From the NCBI RefSeq assembly GCF_000012985.1, contig NC_007645.1, positions 3,832,581 to 3,896,580 on the forward strand: a DNA stretch of 64,000 nucleotides. The letters run 5' to 3'. Origin of the DNA: Hahella chejuensis KCTC 2396. Its GTDB lineage: Bacteria; Pseudomonadota; Gammaproteobacteria; Pseudomonadales; Oleiphilaceae. Made by a program: the position numbers and the translations under genes. The notes under the pieces were generated by a model. That model made no database searches. It saw nothing but the letters and a program-made list of their open reading frames with translations, and was not told the DNA's origin. Positions within the stretch are counted from its first letter, which is position 1, and the number at the start of each line of letters is the position of its first letter. This document shows positions 52,366-62,170 of the stretch, in pieces.

Positions 52366-54354
52366 TTACAACTTGAATCGCGACACCAGACCGTTCAGCC
52401 CTTCGTTGGCGCTGGACAGTTGATTCATGGAAGCCTCGGAATTCTGCGCCAGTTTGGTCAGCTCACTGATGATCATGGAGATTTCCGACATATTCTCGCT
52501 GATCTTGTCGCTGACCTGGCTTTGCTCCTCGGCGGCGGTGGCGATATGAGTATTCAGGTCGTTGATCTCATCGAAGGAGCTGAGCACTTTGTCCAGGCCC
52601 AAGGTGAGTTCCTCGTTATCCTTCACGACTACTTCGCTGCTGTCCTTCATACCGGACATGGCGTTCACCACCACGGACACGCCGCTCTCAAGACGATTCA
52701 GCATGCCGTCGATTTCTTCCGTGCTGTTCTGAGTGCGCGCGGCCAGGGCGCGGACCTCGTCCGCCACCACGGCGAAGCCCCGGCCCTGGTCCCCGGCTCT
52801 GGCGGCTTCGATGGCCGCGTTGAGAGCCAACAGGTTGGTTTGTTCGGCGATGCCGCGAATCACATTGATGACGTTGCTGATCAACTGCGCCTCCTGGCGC
52901 ATGGTGTTGACGTTCTCCACCGCCTCCGTGACGCGGCGACTCAGGTCCACCACGCTCCCCCGCGCCCGGGACACCGTCTCTTTGGATTTCTGCGCAGACC
53001 GGCTCGCTTCTTCTGTGAAAGTAGAGGTTTCCGTGGCGTTCTTGGCGACGGATTCCGCCGTGGCGGCCATCTCCGTGACGGCGGTGACCACCTGCTCGGT
53101 TTCCCCCGCATGCTTGTTCATCATGCGGTAGTTTTCTCTGCTCTGCTTCTCCACCTCCGACACGATGCCGGAGATCTGTTTGCTGGAAACCGACAGCTCG
53201 CCGATCATGGCCGCCAGATACTTGATGAATGTGTTCACCGACTCCGCCACGCTGCCCACTTCGTCGTGACTGCTGATTTGAATGCGCTTGGTCAGATCCG
53301 CCTCGCCCGTGCTGAGAATATCGATATTGGCGCGCAGCACGCCCAGGCGCTTGCTTAGTTGCGTGAAGGCCATGAGGCCGAAGAATACAATCGCCAGCGC
53401 AATGGGAATCTGAATCGCCGCCAGAGTGGTCATCACCGAGTCGGTCGCCGCGCTCAGCAAAGACGTTTTGATACTGACCGCCAACAACCAGGGCGTACCG
53501 GGCACGTCGCGGACAAAGAAGGAGTAGTCTTCGCCGTCTTTGGCGTTTTCATATTCGCTGGAATAAGTTTCTTGATTGGACGCCGAGCCCAGATAGTCTT
53601 TGACCTCCGCCAGAAAAGGAGACTGCGACGCCAGCTCGCTGACGTTCTTCAGAATCGCATCGCCCTGCAGTCCGCTGCTGTTGTTGAGAATCTTGCCGTC
53701 CCGTTCAAAGATCAGCAGTTGGCCGTTCAGCTCTTTTTCCTTCTCCGCCGCCAGGCCGTTAAAGAATCCCAGGGTCACATCGATAGTGGAAACGCCATAG
53801 GCTTCGCCGTTGACGCGAATGCCCATGGAGCAGTTGGTGCGCGCCTCCGGGCTGGCGGAATCCCGATAGGCCGGCGCCCAGGCGCACTGCCCGACAGGGG
53901 CGTTCAAGCCGTCTTTGTACCAGCTCTGCTCGTAATAATTTTGCGATTCCGGGGAGTTCCAGTAGGTATTGGTGACCAGCTTGCCGCTGCCGTCGCGATG
54001 GATAAAGGTGCTGTTCTTGACGACATTGCTGTCCCGTTTGCGCGGCAACGGCCAGACGCCGCCGCCGAATACCAGCTTCTTGCCGTACTGATCGATCATC
54101 GCCCCCAGTTGCTTATCGATCTGGTCGCTTTCCAGCAGCGGTACAGTCTGGGTGATCACCCGTTGTTGCGCCTGTACTTCGGACAGCTCCGACAGAATCT
54201 CATGCACCAGCGCATGCAGCACGCTGTTGATATTTCTCTGTTCTCCCTGCACCAGCGTGGGCGCCACCCACTGCTGAATTCCTAACGCCGTAAATACGCC
54301 GACAATGGCCAGAAACACAATCAAAAACAGGGTGTACCTGTAACGTATGGACAT
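52366..54354 (-). CDS. methyl-accepting chemotaxis protein with Cache-type sensor
   Basis: 662 residues. TM1 (about 8-28), a large periplasmic domain (about 30-300) with double-Cache features ('FGGGVWPLP', 'YYEQSWYKDGLN', 'GVSTIDVTLGF', 'TPWLLAVSI'), TM2 (about 308-335), HAMP, and a signalling domain with tip '[23 protein letters not shown]' split over residues 490-515. It ends in 'LVSRFKL', without a CheR-docking pentapeptide. Cache receptors commonly bind amino or organic acids. GGGGAGACG precedes the ATG. Not adjacent to che genes. Confidence 0.92.
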   Translation of the reverse strand: MSIRYRYTLFLIVFLAIVGVFTALGIQQWVAPTLVQGEQRNINSVLHALVHEILSELSEVQAQQRVITQTVPLLESDQIDKQLGAMIDQYGKKLVFGGGVWPLPRKRDSNVVKNSTFIHRDGSGKLVTNTYWNSPESQNYYEQSWYKDGLNAPVGQCAWAPAYRDSASPEARTNCSMGIRVNGEAYGVSTIDVTLGFFNGLAAEKEKELNGQLLIFERDGKILNNSSGLQGDAILKNVSELASQSPFLAEVKDYLGSASNQETYSSEYENAKDGEDYSFFVRDVPGTPWLLAVSIKTSLLSAATDSVMTTLAAIQIPIALAIVFFGLMAFTQLSKRLGVLRANIDILSTGEADLTKRIQISSHDEVGSVAESVNTFIKYLAAMIGELSVSSKQISGIVSEVEKQSRENYRMMNKHAGETEQVVTAVTEMAATAESVAKNATETSTFTEEASRSAQKSKETVSRARGSVVDLSRRVTEAVENVNTMRQEAQLISNVINVIRGIAEQTNLLALNAAIEAARAGDQGRGFAVVADEVRALAARTQNSTEEIDGMLNRLESGVSVVVNAMSGMKDSSEVVVKDNEELTLGLDKVLSSFDEINDLNTHIATAAEEQSQVSDKISENMSEISMIISELTKLAQNSEASMNQLSSANEGLNGLVSRFKL

Positions 54355-54798
54355 GACGTCTCCCCGAATGTACGCCTTGATTTCAGGATCTGTTGGAACA
54401 ATTCAGGATGCGCCGGGCGCATCTCAACTAACTTTAAGATATAGCACTAAATTCCAGATTTTCCCTTTTGCAACGCAGGAGTAGTGGAGAAAGTCGGCGC
54501 TCATGGGTATTTTTCAAAGCGTCGTTTTGATAGCGCGGGGGGCTTGCGGGAGGGCTGATACACAAGAAGAGGCCGGCAAGCCGACCTCCTCTTTTTTTCT
54601 GCAGTTCCTTGCATGCAGTGCGCTTCCTGCTTGCATTCCTGAAGATCTCCTTATGTAGAATTCCTTTTTCTGGCGTCGGGCGCTGATGACAGTTTCACGT
54701 CGATCTGACATCAGTTTTCATCAAAGACATCAAATAACCCGATACCGCTATTTAGCGCCGCTCAGGCGGCGTTCTGCTGCATTGCGGAGTCCCAGGCC
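54355..54798. other. 444-bp gap without recognised gene
   Basis: No gene seen apart from the hairpin at 54569-54598. A short minus-strand frame (54514-54711) is not supported by composition. The right part near 54620-54680 may hold regulatory sequence for the MCP gene. Confidence 0.4.
54569..54598 (+). terminator. hairpin followed by T-run
   Basis: GAGGCCGGC / GCCGACCTC (9 bp, one mismatch), 2-nt loop, then CTC and seven T on the plus strand. No plus-strand gene precedes it; it could act in both directions, ending transcription from the minus-strand gene at 54799-55305. Confidence 0.4.
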
Positions 54799-55305
54799 TT
54801 AATCCATCACAATCAGGGACATGTCATCCATGCGCACCCGTTCGCCATTGGTGTAGCCCATCAACTGGCCGATCACCCGAATGCGATACCAGCCGGTTTG
54901 CGAGGCGTAGAAGGTTCCATGGGTTTCATTGCTGCTCCAGGTCCCCAGAATGTTATTGCCATGGCCGGTGCAGAACGCATTGTCGCTGTTTGATGGCGCA
55001 ATAATGGAGACGCTTCCGTTAGGGTAAGTCACCTCCAGGTTGATATCGAACCAAGTGTAATTGTCCGCAGACTGCACGGAACACTCCGCGTTGAAGAACA
55101 CCGCCCGGGTGTCCACGTTGCTGACATAGACATAAGCGATGGTTCCGCCGCCGGAAGTGATCGGCAAAGCATGCGCCGCGCCGTCAGCATAAATCACCGG
55201 GTTAAGGTAGTAAGCACTGGACTCCACATCCGCGAAGCTGAAAGCGGAGGCTGCGCCTAACAGCGCGCCCGCGGTCAAGGAGATGAGTCTCTGTTTGGTT
55301 TTCAT
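54799..55305 (-). CDS. secreted hypothetical protein
   Basis: 168 residues. Clear Sec signal peptide with probable cut after 'SAFSFA' (about residue 25). The mature part is beta-rich, with two Cys ('NAECSVQSADNY', 'NAFCTGHGN') likely in a disulfide, and many aromatic residues. Looks like a small periplasmic or extracellular beta-sandwich. GAGGGC precedes the ATG. Family unknown. Confidence 0.65.
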   Translation of the reverse strand: MKTKQRLISLTAGALLGAASAFSFADVESSAYYLNPVIYADGAAHALPITSGGGTIAYVYVSNVDTRAVFFNAECSVQSADNYTWFDINLEVTYPNGSVSIIAPSNSDNAFCTGHGNNILGTWSSNETHGTFYASQTGWYRIRVIGQLMGYTNGERVRMDDMSLIVMD

Positions 55306-55441
55306 AGTAATGCCCTCTTGTTTGCTCGTATTGAGGCGCGCACCGCCCGCTCGCCGTCTAAAACCGCGACTGCGACGACGAGGGAATGTGTGCTCTGTGA
55401 ATTTCGGATAAATGCGCTGGATATTTGGGGTCGGTTAACAG

Positions 55442-56380
55442 TTAAGGCGTCTGCGCCTGTTGTTCGTTGTCGGTCAAAGCCGCCACACTGCTTGTAGAAG
55501 AAAGAGAGGTGAGAATGGCCGTCGCCTGCTCTTTGACGAAAGGATCGCTGTCGCTTTGCATGGCCAGAGCCAGATCCCGTCTGATTGTTACGTCGATATC
55601 CTGCTGGCTCATCAGCTGATTGAAAGCGATGGCGCGCACCAGCGGCGACGGGTCCAGACGCGCCAGCCGGCTCAATTGGTCGAACGGAGCCGCTTCCCCA
55701 CGCTCCGCATAGGCGCTCAGCGCCATGGCGCGGGTATCCGCATCGCTGGATTGCAGGCCCTGGTCGAATAGCCCGCCCACCTGATCAGGCGTCGCGCTCA
55801 ATAGACTGGTCCGATACTGGGTGACGGGATTGTCGTCCACCGCCTCCGCAGGCGCGGACGCATAGAGACTGGCGTTAAGAAACAGCAGAGATTCGGTCAG
55901 CTCAATCTGCTCCCTCGGATACAGACTGATCGCCGCGAGGGATTCGCCGTGATAGAGATCCGCGTGATTATAGGACTGAGACAGGCGCTTCATGGCCTCG
56001 GAAACCTCGGCGCCGACGACCCGCAGCGTCACCTTGCTGTCCCGCAGGCGATCATCCAAATAAAAGCGAACGCCCGTCAGCGCTTCCAACTTGTTAGTCA
56101 GTAACGAGAGCGGAAATGCGTTCACATTAATCGTCACTGTTCCGTCGTCAGCGACAGCAATGGTCCCGTCCGCAGGCGTCGGTGCGCCCGCTGGCGCCTG
56201 CGTCTCCACATCGGCGACAGCCGGTTTCGGAGCCACGGTTGCAACCCTGTCGGCCGATGGCGCCACAGCGGTTTCCACGTGGCGGCTAACCGGCCTGGAA
56301 CGGTCGCTCGACAGATAAATTGCGTTGGCGCAAATCGCCGCGCCCAAAACAATGGCGATGGAAAAATGAATGGTTTTCAT
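55442..56380 (-). CDS. membrane-anchored protein with STN-like domain and HEAT repeats
   Basis: 312 residues from the ATG at 56380 (AGGAGG upstream). N-terminal anchor or uncleaved signal (about 5-22), a Pro/Ala-rich linker, an STN-like domain (about 85-150: 'NAFPLSLLTNKLEALTGVRF', 'VTLRVVGAEVSEAMKRL') as in secretins and TonB receptors, then helical repeats (about 205-290) of the HEAT type ('DADTRAMALSAYAERG', 'SPLVRAIAFNQLM', 'DPFVKEQATAIL'). Probably periplasmic and peptide- or protein-binding; no partner is obvious. Family not recognised. Confidence 0.65.
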   Translation of the reverse strand: MKTIHFSIAIVLGAAICANAIYLSSDRSRPVSRHVETAVAPSADRVATVAPKPAVADVETQAPAGAPTPADGTIAVADDGTVTINVNAFPLSLLTNKLEALTGVRFYLDDRLRDSKVTLRVVGAEVSEAMKRLSQSYNHADLYHGESLAAISLYPREQIELTESLLFLNASLYASAPAEAVDDNPVTQYRTSLLSATPDQVGGLFDQGLQSSDADTRAMALSAYAERGEAAPFDQLSRLARLDPSPLVRAIAFNQLMSQQDIDVTIRRDLALAMQSDSDPFVKEQATAILTSLSSTSSVAALTDNEQQAQTP

Positions 56381-56546
56381 AGCTGCCTCCTGCATTTATG
56401 ATCCATGGGCTCCGCAACAAACTGGCGGCGCAGCCTAATGGAAACCTTTTGCAACGACGCTGTGTTTTATCGCTGCCTGTCATCAGGATGGAATCAGTTT
56501 ACGAAGGGACGGATCAGGGAGCAGTTAACTATTGGGACGAAAAAAT

Positions 56547-56559
56547 GTGACATTGTCAC
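56547..56559. promoter_or_regulatory. 13-bp perfect palindrome upstream of the cystine-type transporter
   Basis: GTGACATTGTCAC, a perfect inverted repeat about one central base, 120 bp before the binding-protein start. Probable operator; the regulator is unknown. Confidence 0.4.
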
Positions 56560-56678
56560 GAAACCAGGGAAAAACATTATTCACTTAATGAATTAGTACA
56601 TAATTTTTAATTATTTTATCGCATATAAGAAGACACCTAGAATTGTCCGATCTTTATCAAAGGCCATGGGAGGCTTGT

Positions 56679-57479
56679 ATGAAATTCAATCGCTTACGTC
56701 GCACTCTTGTACTTGGCGGCCTGGGTCTGGCCCTCGCCTCCGCTTTAGTCACCCCCAGCTTCGCCGCGGAAGACCTGCTGCAAAGCATTCAAAAAAGGGG
56801 CTCCATCCAGGTTGGACTGGAAGGCACTTATCCTCCGTTTAACTATCAGGACGAAAATGGCCAGCTCACCGGCTTCGAAGTGGAATTCGCCAAAGCGCTG
56901 GCGGACCGGCTGGGCGTGAAGGCGGAATACCAGACCACCAAATGGGACGGCCTGCTCGCAGCGCTGGAGTCCGAACGCCTGGATGTGGTGATCAACCAAG
57001 TGACCATTTCCGACGCGCGCAAAAAGAAATATGACTTCTCCGCGCCATACACGGTCTCCGGCATTCAGGCGCTGACCCGCAAGGATCTGGAAAGTGAAAT
57101 TAACGGTCCTTCCGATTTGGCGGGCATGAAAGTGGGCGTCGGCCTGGGCACCAACTATGAAACCTGGTTGCGGGAAAACTCACCGCAGGCGGAAGTGAAA
57201 ACCTACGACGACGATCCCACCAAATATCAGGATCTGCGCTTCGGCCGCATCGACGCCATCCTGATCGACCGCTTCGCCGCCTTCGAACTGCTGAACAAGA
57301 CCGGCGACGCCCTCGCCCTGTCCGGCGCGCCGTTCTCTCGTCAGGAAGCGGGTGTGGCGCTGCGCAAAGGCAACCCCGAGCTGCTGGCGGCCATCGACCA
57401 AGCCATCGCCAAAATGCGCGAAGACGGCACGCTGCAAAAACTGTCGGAGAAATGGTTCAAGGCTGACGTAACGCAATGA
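56679..57479 (+). CDS. amino-acid ABC transporter substrate-binding protein (cystine type)
   Basis: 266 residues from the ATG at 56679 (GGGAGG upstream). Signal peptide cut after 'TPSFAA' (about residue 30). A family 3 binding protein with 'GLEGTYPPFNYQDENGQLTGFEVE', 'WDGLLAALESERLDVVINQVT' and 'FGRIDAILIDRFAA', close in look to FliY/TcyJ cystine-binding proteins. First of three overlapping genes (stop and next start overlap by 4 bp). Confidence 0.88.
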   Translation: MKFNRLRRTLVLGGLGLALASALVTPSFAAEDLLQSIQKRGSIQVGLEGTYPPFNYQDENGQLTGFEVEFAKALADRLGVKAEYQTTKWDGLLAALESERLDVVINQVTISDARKKKYDFSAPYTVSGIQALTRKDLESEINGPSDLAGMKVGVGLGTNYETWLRENSPQAEVKTYDDDPTKYQDLRFGRIDAILIDRFAAFELLNKTGDALALSGAPFSRQEAGVALRKGNPELLAAIDQAIAKMREDGTLQKLSEKWFKADVTQ

Positions 57480-58144
57480 TCGAAAGCAGCCTCAAGCTGA
57501 TTGCGGACTCCGCCCCATTCCTGCTGAAAGGCGCCGGATACACCGTCGGGCTCAGTCTCGGCGGTATGTTCTTCGGCCTGATTCTGGGCTTCACGCTGGC
57601 GATGATGCGGCTGTCCAGTTTCCGCGCCCTGGACTGGACCGCCCGGGTCTATATTTCCTTCTTCCGCGGCACCCCGCTGCTGGTGCAGCTGTTCATGATC
57701 TACTATGGACTGCCGCAATTGGGCGTGCGTCTGGAACCGCTGACCGCCGCGCTGATTGGCTTCTCTCTCAATATGGCCGCCTACGCGGCGGAAATTCTGC
57801 GCGCCGCCATCGCCTCCATCGACCGTGGACAATGGGAGGCCGCCGCCAGCATCGGCATGACCCGCACGCAGACGCTGTATCGCACCATACTGCCGCAAGC
57901 CGCGCGCACCGCCCTGCCCCCGCTGGGCAACAGTTTCATCTCACTGGTGAAAGACACGGCGCTGGCGGCGACCATTCAGGTGCCCGAACTGTTCCGTCAG
58001 GCGCAATTGATCACCGCCCGCACCTTCGAAATTTTCACCATGTATTTGGCCGCGGCGCTGATTTACTGGGTGCTCGCCAGTGTGCTTGCGCACTTGCAAA
58101 ACCGCCTGGAAGCCCGGGTCAACCTGCATGAAAAGGATGCTTGA
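57476..58144 (+). CDS. amino-acid ABC transporter permease
   Basis: 222 residues, about five membrane segments, and the '[23 protein letters not shown]' EAA loop (about 103-125) that contacts the ATPase. YecS/TcyL-like. The start overlaps the binding-protein stop (ATGA), showing translational coupling. With its neighbours it imports cystine or a related polar amino acid. Confidence 0.92.
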   Translation: MIESSLKLIADSAPFLLKGAGYTVGLSLGGMFFGLILGFTLAMMRLSSFRALDWTARVYISFFRGTPLLVQLFMIYYGLPQLGVRLEPLTAALIGFSLNMAAYAAEILRAAIASIDRGQWEAAASIGMTRTQTLYRTILPQAARTALPPLGNSFISLVKDTALAATIQVPELFRQAQLITARTFEIFTMYLAAALIYWVLASVLAHLQNRLEARVNLHEKDA

Positions 58145-58149
58145 TTGCC

Positions 58150-58926
58150 ATGATCACCCTGCGCAATTTGACCAAACAGTTCAAAGGACAAGCGGTGTTG
58201 AAAGGCATCGACCTGGATATTCAGCCCGGCGAAGTCGTCGCCATCATCGGCCCCAGCGGCTCCGGTAAAACCACCCTGCTGCGCTGCATGAATCTGCTGG
58301 AAGAGCCCAGCGGCGGCCACATCCGCGTCGGTGATTATGAAATCGACGCCGATCGTCCTCTGGGAGCGCAGCAAGGTTTGATCCGCAAGCTGCGCCAGCA
58401 TGTCGGCTTCGTCTTTCAGAACTTCAATCTGTTTCCTCATCGCACAGCGCTGGAGAACGTGATGGAAGGCCCGGTGGTGGTGAAGAAGGAGCCCCGCGAA
58501 CAGGCCGCCGCCAAAGGCCGCAGTCTGCTGGCCCGTGTCGGCCTGACCGGGAAAGAGGACTCTTATCCTAAACGCCTTTCCGGCGGACAGCAGCAACGGG
58601 TGGCCATCGCCCGCGCCCTGGCCATGGAGCCGGATGTGATTCTGTTCGACGAGCCCACCTCCGCCCTTGATCCCGAGCTGGTGGGCGAAGTGCTGGCGAC
58701 GATTCGCAGTCTGGCGGAAGAGAAGCGCACCATGGTGATCGTCACTCATGAAATGAGTTTCGCCCGGGACGTGGCCAATCGCGCCATTTTTATCGACGGC
58801 GGCGTTATCGTGGAGCAAGGGGACGCCAAAACGTTGTTCAGCAACCCTAAAGAAGCGCGCACCCGTCAGTTCCTGAACAAGTTCCTCGGCGACAACGCGG
58901 CTCAACCTCTGCCGGAAGACGCGTGA
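58150..58926 (+). CDS. amino-acid ABC transporter ATP-binding protein
   Basis: 258 residues from the ATG at 58150; a TTG nine bases upstream is also possible. Walker A 'GPSGSGKTT', Q-loop '[11 protein letters not shown]', signature '[15 protein letters not shown]', Walker B '[12 protein letters not shown]' and H-loop 'VTHEM'. YecC/TcyN-like. Its 3' end overlaps by 25 bp the end of the convergent GATase gene. Confidence 0.93.
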   Translation: MITLRNLTKQFKGQAVLKGIDLDIQPGEVVAIIGPSGSGKTTLLRCMNLLEEPSGGHIRVGDYEIDADRPLGAQQGLIRKLRQHVGFVFQNFNLFPHRTALENVMEGPVVVKKEPREQAAAKGRSLLARVGLTGKEDSYPKRLSGGQQQRVAIARALAMEPDVILFDEPTSALDPELVGEVLATIRSLAEEKRTMVIVTHEMSFARDVANRAIFIDGGVIVEQGDAKTLFSNPKEARTRQFLNKFLGDNAAQPLPEDA

Positions 58927-59603
58927 GCGTGCTTCCGGTGCGGTTGCGCCTGCAATAACCAGCGAAACAGCGCAAACTGCGACGGCAGGTAAAACAGATA
59001 TTCCGGATGCCATTGCACGCCGATGATCTTGCGCCCGCTGACGCATTCCACCGCCTGCACGATAAAGTCCAGATCCCGCCCCACTACTTTCAGGCCTGCG
59101 CCGGGCACCTTGATGGCCTGGTGATGCAGGCTGTTGACGCGCAGCTTGCTGGCGCCGCAAACCGTGGAGACTCGGGAGTCCGTCTCCAGTTGCACCTGCT
59201 TGGTGGGCAGCAATCCCGGCCGGTTGTAGGTGAGCTTGCGCATATGGCGGATGTCCTGGTGCAACGCCCCGCCCAGTACGCAATTGATCAGTTGCGCGCC
59301 GCGGCAAATGCCCAACAACGGAATATTGTGCTCCAGAGCCTTGTGAATCCAGGCGATCTCCAGTGCATCCCGATCAGGGTCTATTTTGACTTTCTCATTG
59401 ATGTCGCCGTTGTAATGCTCCGGACTGATATCGTCGCCGCCGCCAATGATCAAAGCGTCCAGAGGTATGCCGCTGGGCGGGTGGCGCACGCTGATGCGCT
59501 CTGGATGCGCGCCCGCCATGCGCAGCGCCAATTGCGAGCACCACCAGGACGGCGACCACTTGCGGCCGCTGCCGGTTACGCCAACCCGGAGTCTTGTATC
59601 CAT
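58902..59603 (-). CDS. class I glutamine amidotransferase-like peptidase (C26)
   Basis: 233 residues from the ATG at 59603. Nucleophile Cys in '[17 protein letters not shown]' and His-Glu in '[11 protein letters not shown]' complete the C26/GATase triad, with '[14 protein letters not shown]' near residue 55. This is the gamma-glutamyl hydrolase/PuuD-like group, which cuts gamma-glutamyl amides. It overlaps the upstream amidoligase by 28 bp. Such a ligase/hydrolase pair is a known linkage and suggests making and trimming of a peptide-like conjugate. Confidence 0.85.
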   Translation of the reverse strand: MDTRLRVGVTGSGRKWSPSWWCSQLALRMAGAHPERISVRHPPSGIPLDALIIGGGDDISPEHYNGDINEKVKIDPDRDALEIAWIHKALEHNIPLLGICRGAQLINCVLGGALHQDIRHMRKLTYNRPGLLPTKQVQLETDSRVSTVCGASKLRVNSLHHQAIKVPGAGLKVVGRDLDFIVQAVECVSGRKIIGVQWHPEYLFYLPSQFALFRWLLQAQPHRKHAHASSGRG

Positions 59604-60559
59604 TGTTCCATAGTCTCTATCCAATCATGACGGCTGACGCCCAATAAGGGACGCCACGCGCTCAGGTAGGCGGCGCTCAGGCGTTCGATGTCGTCAGAGC
59701 GACACGCCAGCTCCTCCACCACCCACCAGCTGTTCCAGGGAACCGCCAGGCTCCAGTCAGGACGGTCGATCAGTGAGTTCGGCAAACGGTAGTGAAAGGT
59801 CGGACGCGCCTGAACACGCTCATCGTCCACCGCTCGCCGCACCCGCTCGCCGTCTATTTCCGTCAGCAGCGGCAACATATCCAACGCGCGGTTACGAGTA
59901 GGATTATAGGCGAGATAGTCGATAAACAGCCGATCCAGGCTCGGCGATGGGTCCGACAGAAGTTGTCGCACGTAGGATTCGGGGTAAAGGTCGATATAAG
60001 GGCTGATGCGCCGAGTCAGGTCTACCTGCAGACGCTCCACCAGCCACCACTGCAACAGGCTGAAGGCCTTGAGATACGCAGCGATGGCGGCGGCGTCCAG
60101 AGAGGGAATTTCCGGGTTGATATGCACGCCATAGGCGGCGATGGGAGAATCTTCTGTGCCTTGCGCGCCGGCGTCTCGCAAGGCGGAAACCATGGGGTCC
60201 AACACTGTCAGCCCGGTTATGGGCAGCGGCGGACACACCACCTCCATCGGGACCAGTAACTTCGCCGCCTGCCCCAGTAATTGCACCCATTCGTCACCCT
60301 CCTCATCCTGTTGCAGGGCGGCCTGACGTTTGAAGTAGTCCCAGTCCACTTCGACGCTGAATTTCCCCAGCGACTCCACCTGTAGTTTCTTTTCCGCCGC
60401 CGAACCGGAGATCAGTTGCGCGCCCAGGGAACGTTTCAAAGCAGCAACGGTTTGTTCCAGGGTCAATCCGGTGAACTCCAGTTCAAATCCAACCAGACGC
60501 ACTTCGCCATCGCCTCTGCGGACGATGGATGGGGTTTTGAAGCTGTCGCCGGCATTCAT
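59576..60559 (-). CDS. amidoligase-family enzyme
   Basis: 327 residues. 'VGFELEFTGLTLEQTVAAL' (about 23-41) and 'FSVEVDWDYFK' (about 67-77) carry the acidic metal-binding residues of the glutamine-synthetase-like amidoligase_2 family, 'AYGVHINPEIPS' (about 143-154) the His, and 'RRISPYIDLYPESYV' a further conserved block. The family is proposed to form amide or isopeptide bonds with ATP. It is immediately upstream of a GATase-type peptidase. AGAGG precedes the ATG, and the MITE-like element begins only 14 bp upstream, so the natural promoter seems displaced. Confidence 0.75.
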   Translation of the reverse strand: MNAGDSFKTPSIVRRGDGEVRLVGFELEFTGLTLEQTVAALKRSLGAQLISGSAAEKKLQVESLGKFSVEVDWDYFKRQAALQQDEEGDEWVQLLGQAAKLLVPMEVVCPPLPITGLTVLDPMVSALRDAGAQGTEDSPIAAYGVHINPEIPSLDAAAIAAYLKAFSLLQWWLVERLQVDLTRRISPYIDLYPESYVRQLLSDPSPSLDRLFIDYLAYNPTRNRALDMLPLLTEIDGERVRRAVDDERVQARPTFHYRLPNSLIDRPDWSLAVPWNSWWVVEELACRSDDIERLSAAYLSAWRPLLGVSRHDWIETMEQWIQDSGLA

Positions 60560-60572
60560 GCTATGGCCTCTG

Positions 60573-60719
60573 TTATTAATATGGCAATGATATTGGCATG
60601 TTAATAATCAGGCGCACGGATGCGCCTGCGCGGCGGCAAGCCGCGGGAGACAGGGCCTGACCTGTGCAGTCCCCGTCGTTGCAGACAAATAGAAGGAAGC
60701 TATTTGTCCTGATTAATAA
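60573..60719 (+). mobile_element. 147-bp MITE-like element, copy 2
   Basis: Same ends (TTATTAAT ... ATTAATAA) and same hairpin row as the element at 51257-51406, about 95% alike by eye, with a 3-bp loss beside the last hairpin. It sits just upstream of the amidoligase start. The 356 bp to its right (60720-61075) show no gene, only the promoter region of the RND genes. Confidence 0.75.
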
Positions 60720-61075
60720 TACGCACTGGCGCTGCGGATTCATGATTGGGATTGTAGCATCCGGCGCCGGCCGTTGACTGCGGCATCCGCTTCAGGCGCC
60801 GTCAAAAATAAGTTCTATACGCACTCAACGCGGCGCCCGATGTCTTCAAAGGCCAGAAATGACGCCGCCTGGACAAAATGATTACGAAGAATTCAGGCTC
60901 GCAGAATTCTGCTGAAGCGCCCAAACCAAAGTGATAACCTTTCTCGTATAACAATGACGCCCATATTGACGGCGCCGTCAGCGTCCTAAGCGAGCCCACC
61001 ACGCCAGGCCGCCCGAATCCGTCGGCGCGCACGATGCGCTTGTATTAATGTTTTTTCAGGCTAAGGACTCAGGAC

Positions 61076-62170
61076 ATGTTTTCACGAACGCTGAACGGGG
61101 CGCTGGCAGCAGCCCTGCTTGGTAGCTGTATCGCAGCGCCAACATACGCCGCCGGCAAACCGCCCACTGCCGTCGTCGCCGCCTCCGTGCAATCCGCGCC
61201 CTATTACGACAAAATCGAAGCCCTCGGCACCGTCAACGCCAACGAGTCGGTGAACATCACCCCGAAGATCACAGAGAAAGTCGTCAGCGTCCATTTTGAC
61301 GACGGCGCCAGCGTCAAACGCGGCGACTTGTTGATCAAACTGGACGACGAGGAAGAACAGGCCAATCTGCGTTCGACGCTGGCGGTGCAGGCGGAACGGG
61401 AAAGCGCCTATCGTCGCGCTCAGGAGCTTTACAACCGCCGCGTCGGCAGCGAGGCGGATTTGGATGCTGCCCGCGCCCGCGTGGATCAAAGTCAGGCGGA
61501 AATCGAGGCCATTCGCACCCGCATCGCAGCCCATCAGATTACCGCGCCGTTCAACGGCGTACTTGGCTTGCGCCATATCAGCGTGGGCGCGCTGGTGGAG
61601 CCCAGTGACGTATTGACCACCCTGGATGACCTCAGCGTCGTCAAAGTGGACTTCGCCATCCCTTCCGTTTTTCTCGCCAACCTGAAGCCAGGGTTAAAAG
61701 TGGAAGCTGAAACCAGCGCTTATCCCGGCCAGACATTCACAGGCGAACTTAAGAGTATTTCTCCCCGTGTCGACCCGGTCACACGCACCGTGCAGGCGCG
61801 GGCCGCCTTCAATAACCCGGGGCGCATGCTACTGACCGGCATGTTGCTGCAACTGGACCTGCAATCACGCCCGCGCACCGCTCTGGTGATACCGGAAAGC
61901 GCCATCTCAACGGTGGGAACCTCCCATTACGTTTTTCTGGTCACCGCAGGCGAAACATCGAAAGCGCAACGCCGACAGGTGGACATCGGCTCACGCAAAG
62001 CCGGCAAGGTGGAGATTCTGCAAGGCCTGAACGAAGGCGATCTGGTGGTCAGCCACGGATTGGTGAAAATCTCCGACGGCGCCGCAGTGAAAGTCATTGC
62101 GGTGGATGACGGCGCGCTCAACGTCGCCAAGCTCTTGCAAGGCGAACAGCAGGCGGAACAAACCGAATGA
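61076..62170 (+). CDS. RND efflux periplasmic adaptor subunit
   Basis: 364 residues. Signal peptide cut after 'APTYAA' (about residue 25). Lipoyl half motifs ('VVSVHFDDGASVKRGDLLIKLDD' and 'ITAPFNGVLGLRHISVGALVEP'), a coiled-coil hairpin between them (about 95-150), then a beta-barrel ('KSISPRVDPVTRTVQARAAF') and a membrane-proximal domain. MFP/HlyD type. AAGGA precedes the ATG. Overlaps the pump gene by 4 bp. Confidence 0.93.
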   Translation: MFSRTLNGALAAALLGSCIAAPTYAAGKPPTAVVAASVQSAPYYDKIEALGTVNANESVNITPKITEKVVSVHFDDGASVKRGDLLIKLDDEEEQANLRSTLAVQAERESAYRRAQELYNRRVGSEADLDAARARVDQSQAEIEAIRTRIAAHQITAPFNGVLGLRHISVGALVEPSDVLTTLDDLSVVKVDFAIPSVFLANLKPGLKVEAETSAYPGQTFTGELKSISPRVDPVTRTVQARAAFNNPGRMLLTGMLLQLDLQSRPRTALVIPESAISTVGTSHYVFLVTAGETSKAQRRQVDIGSRKAGKVEILQGLNEGDLVVSHGLVKISDGAAVKVIAVDDGALNVAKLLQGEQQAEQTE

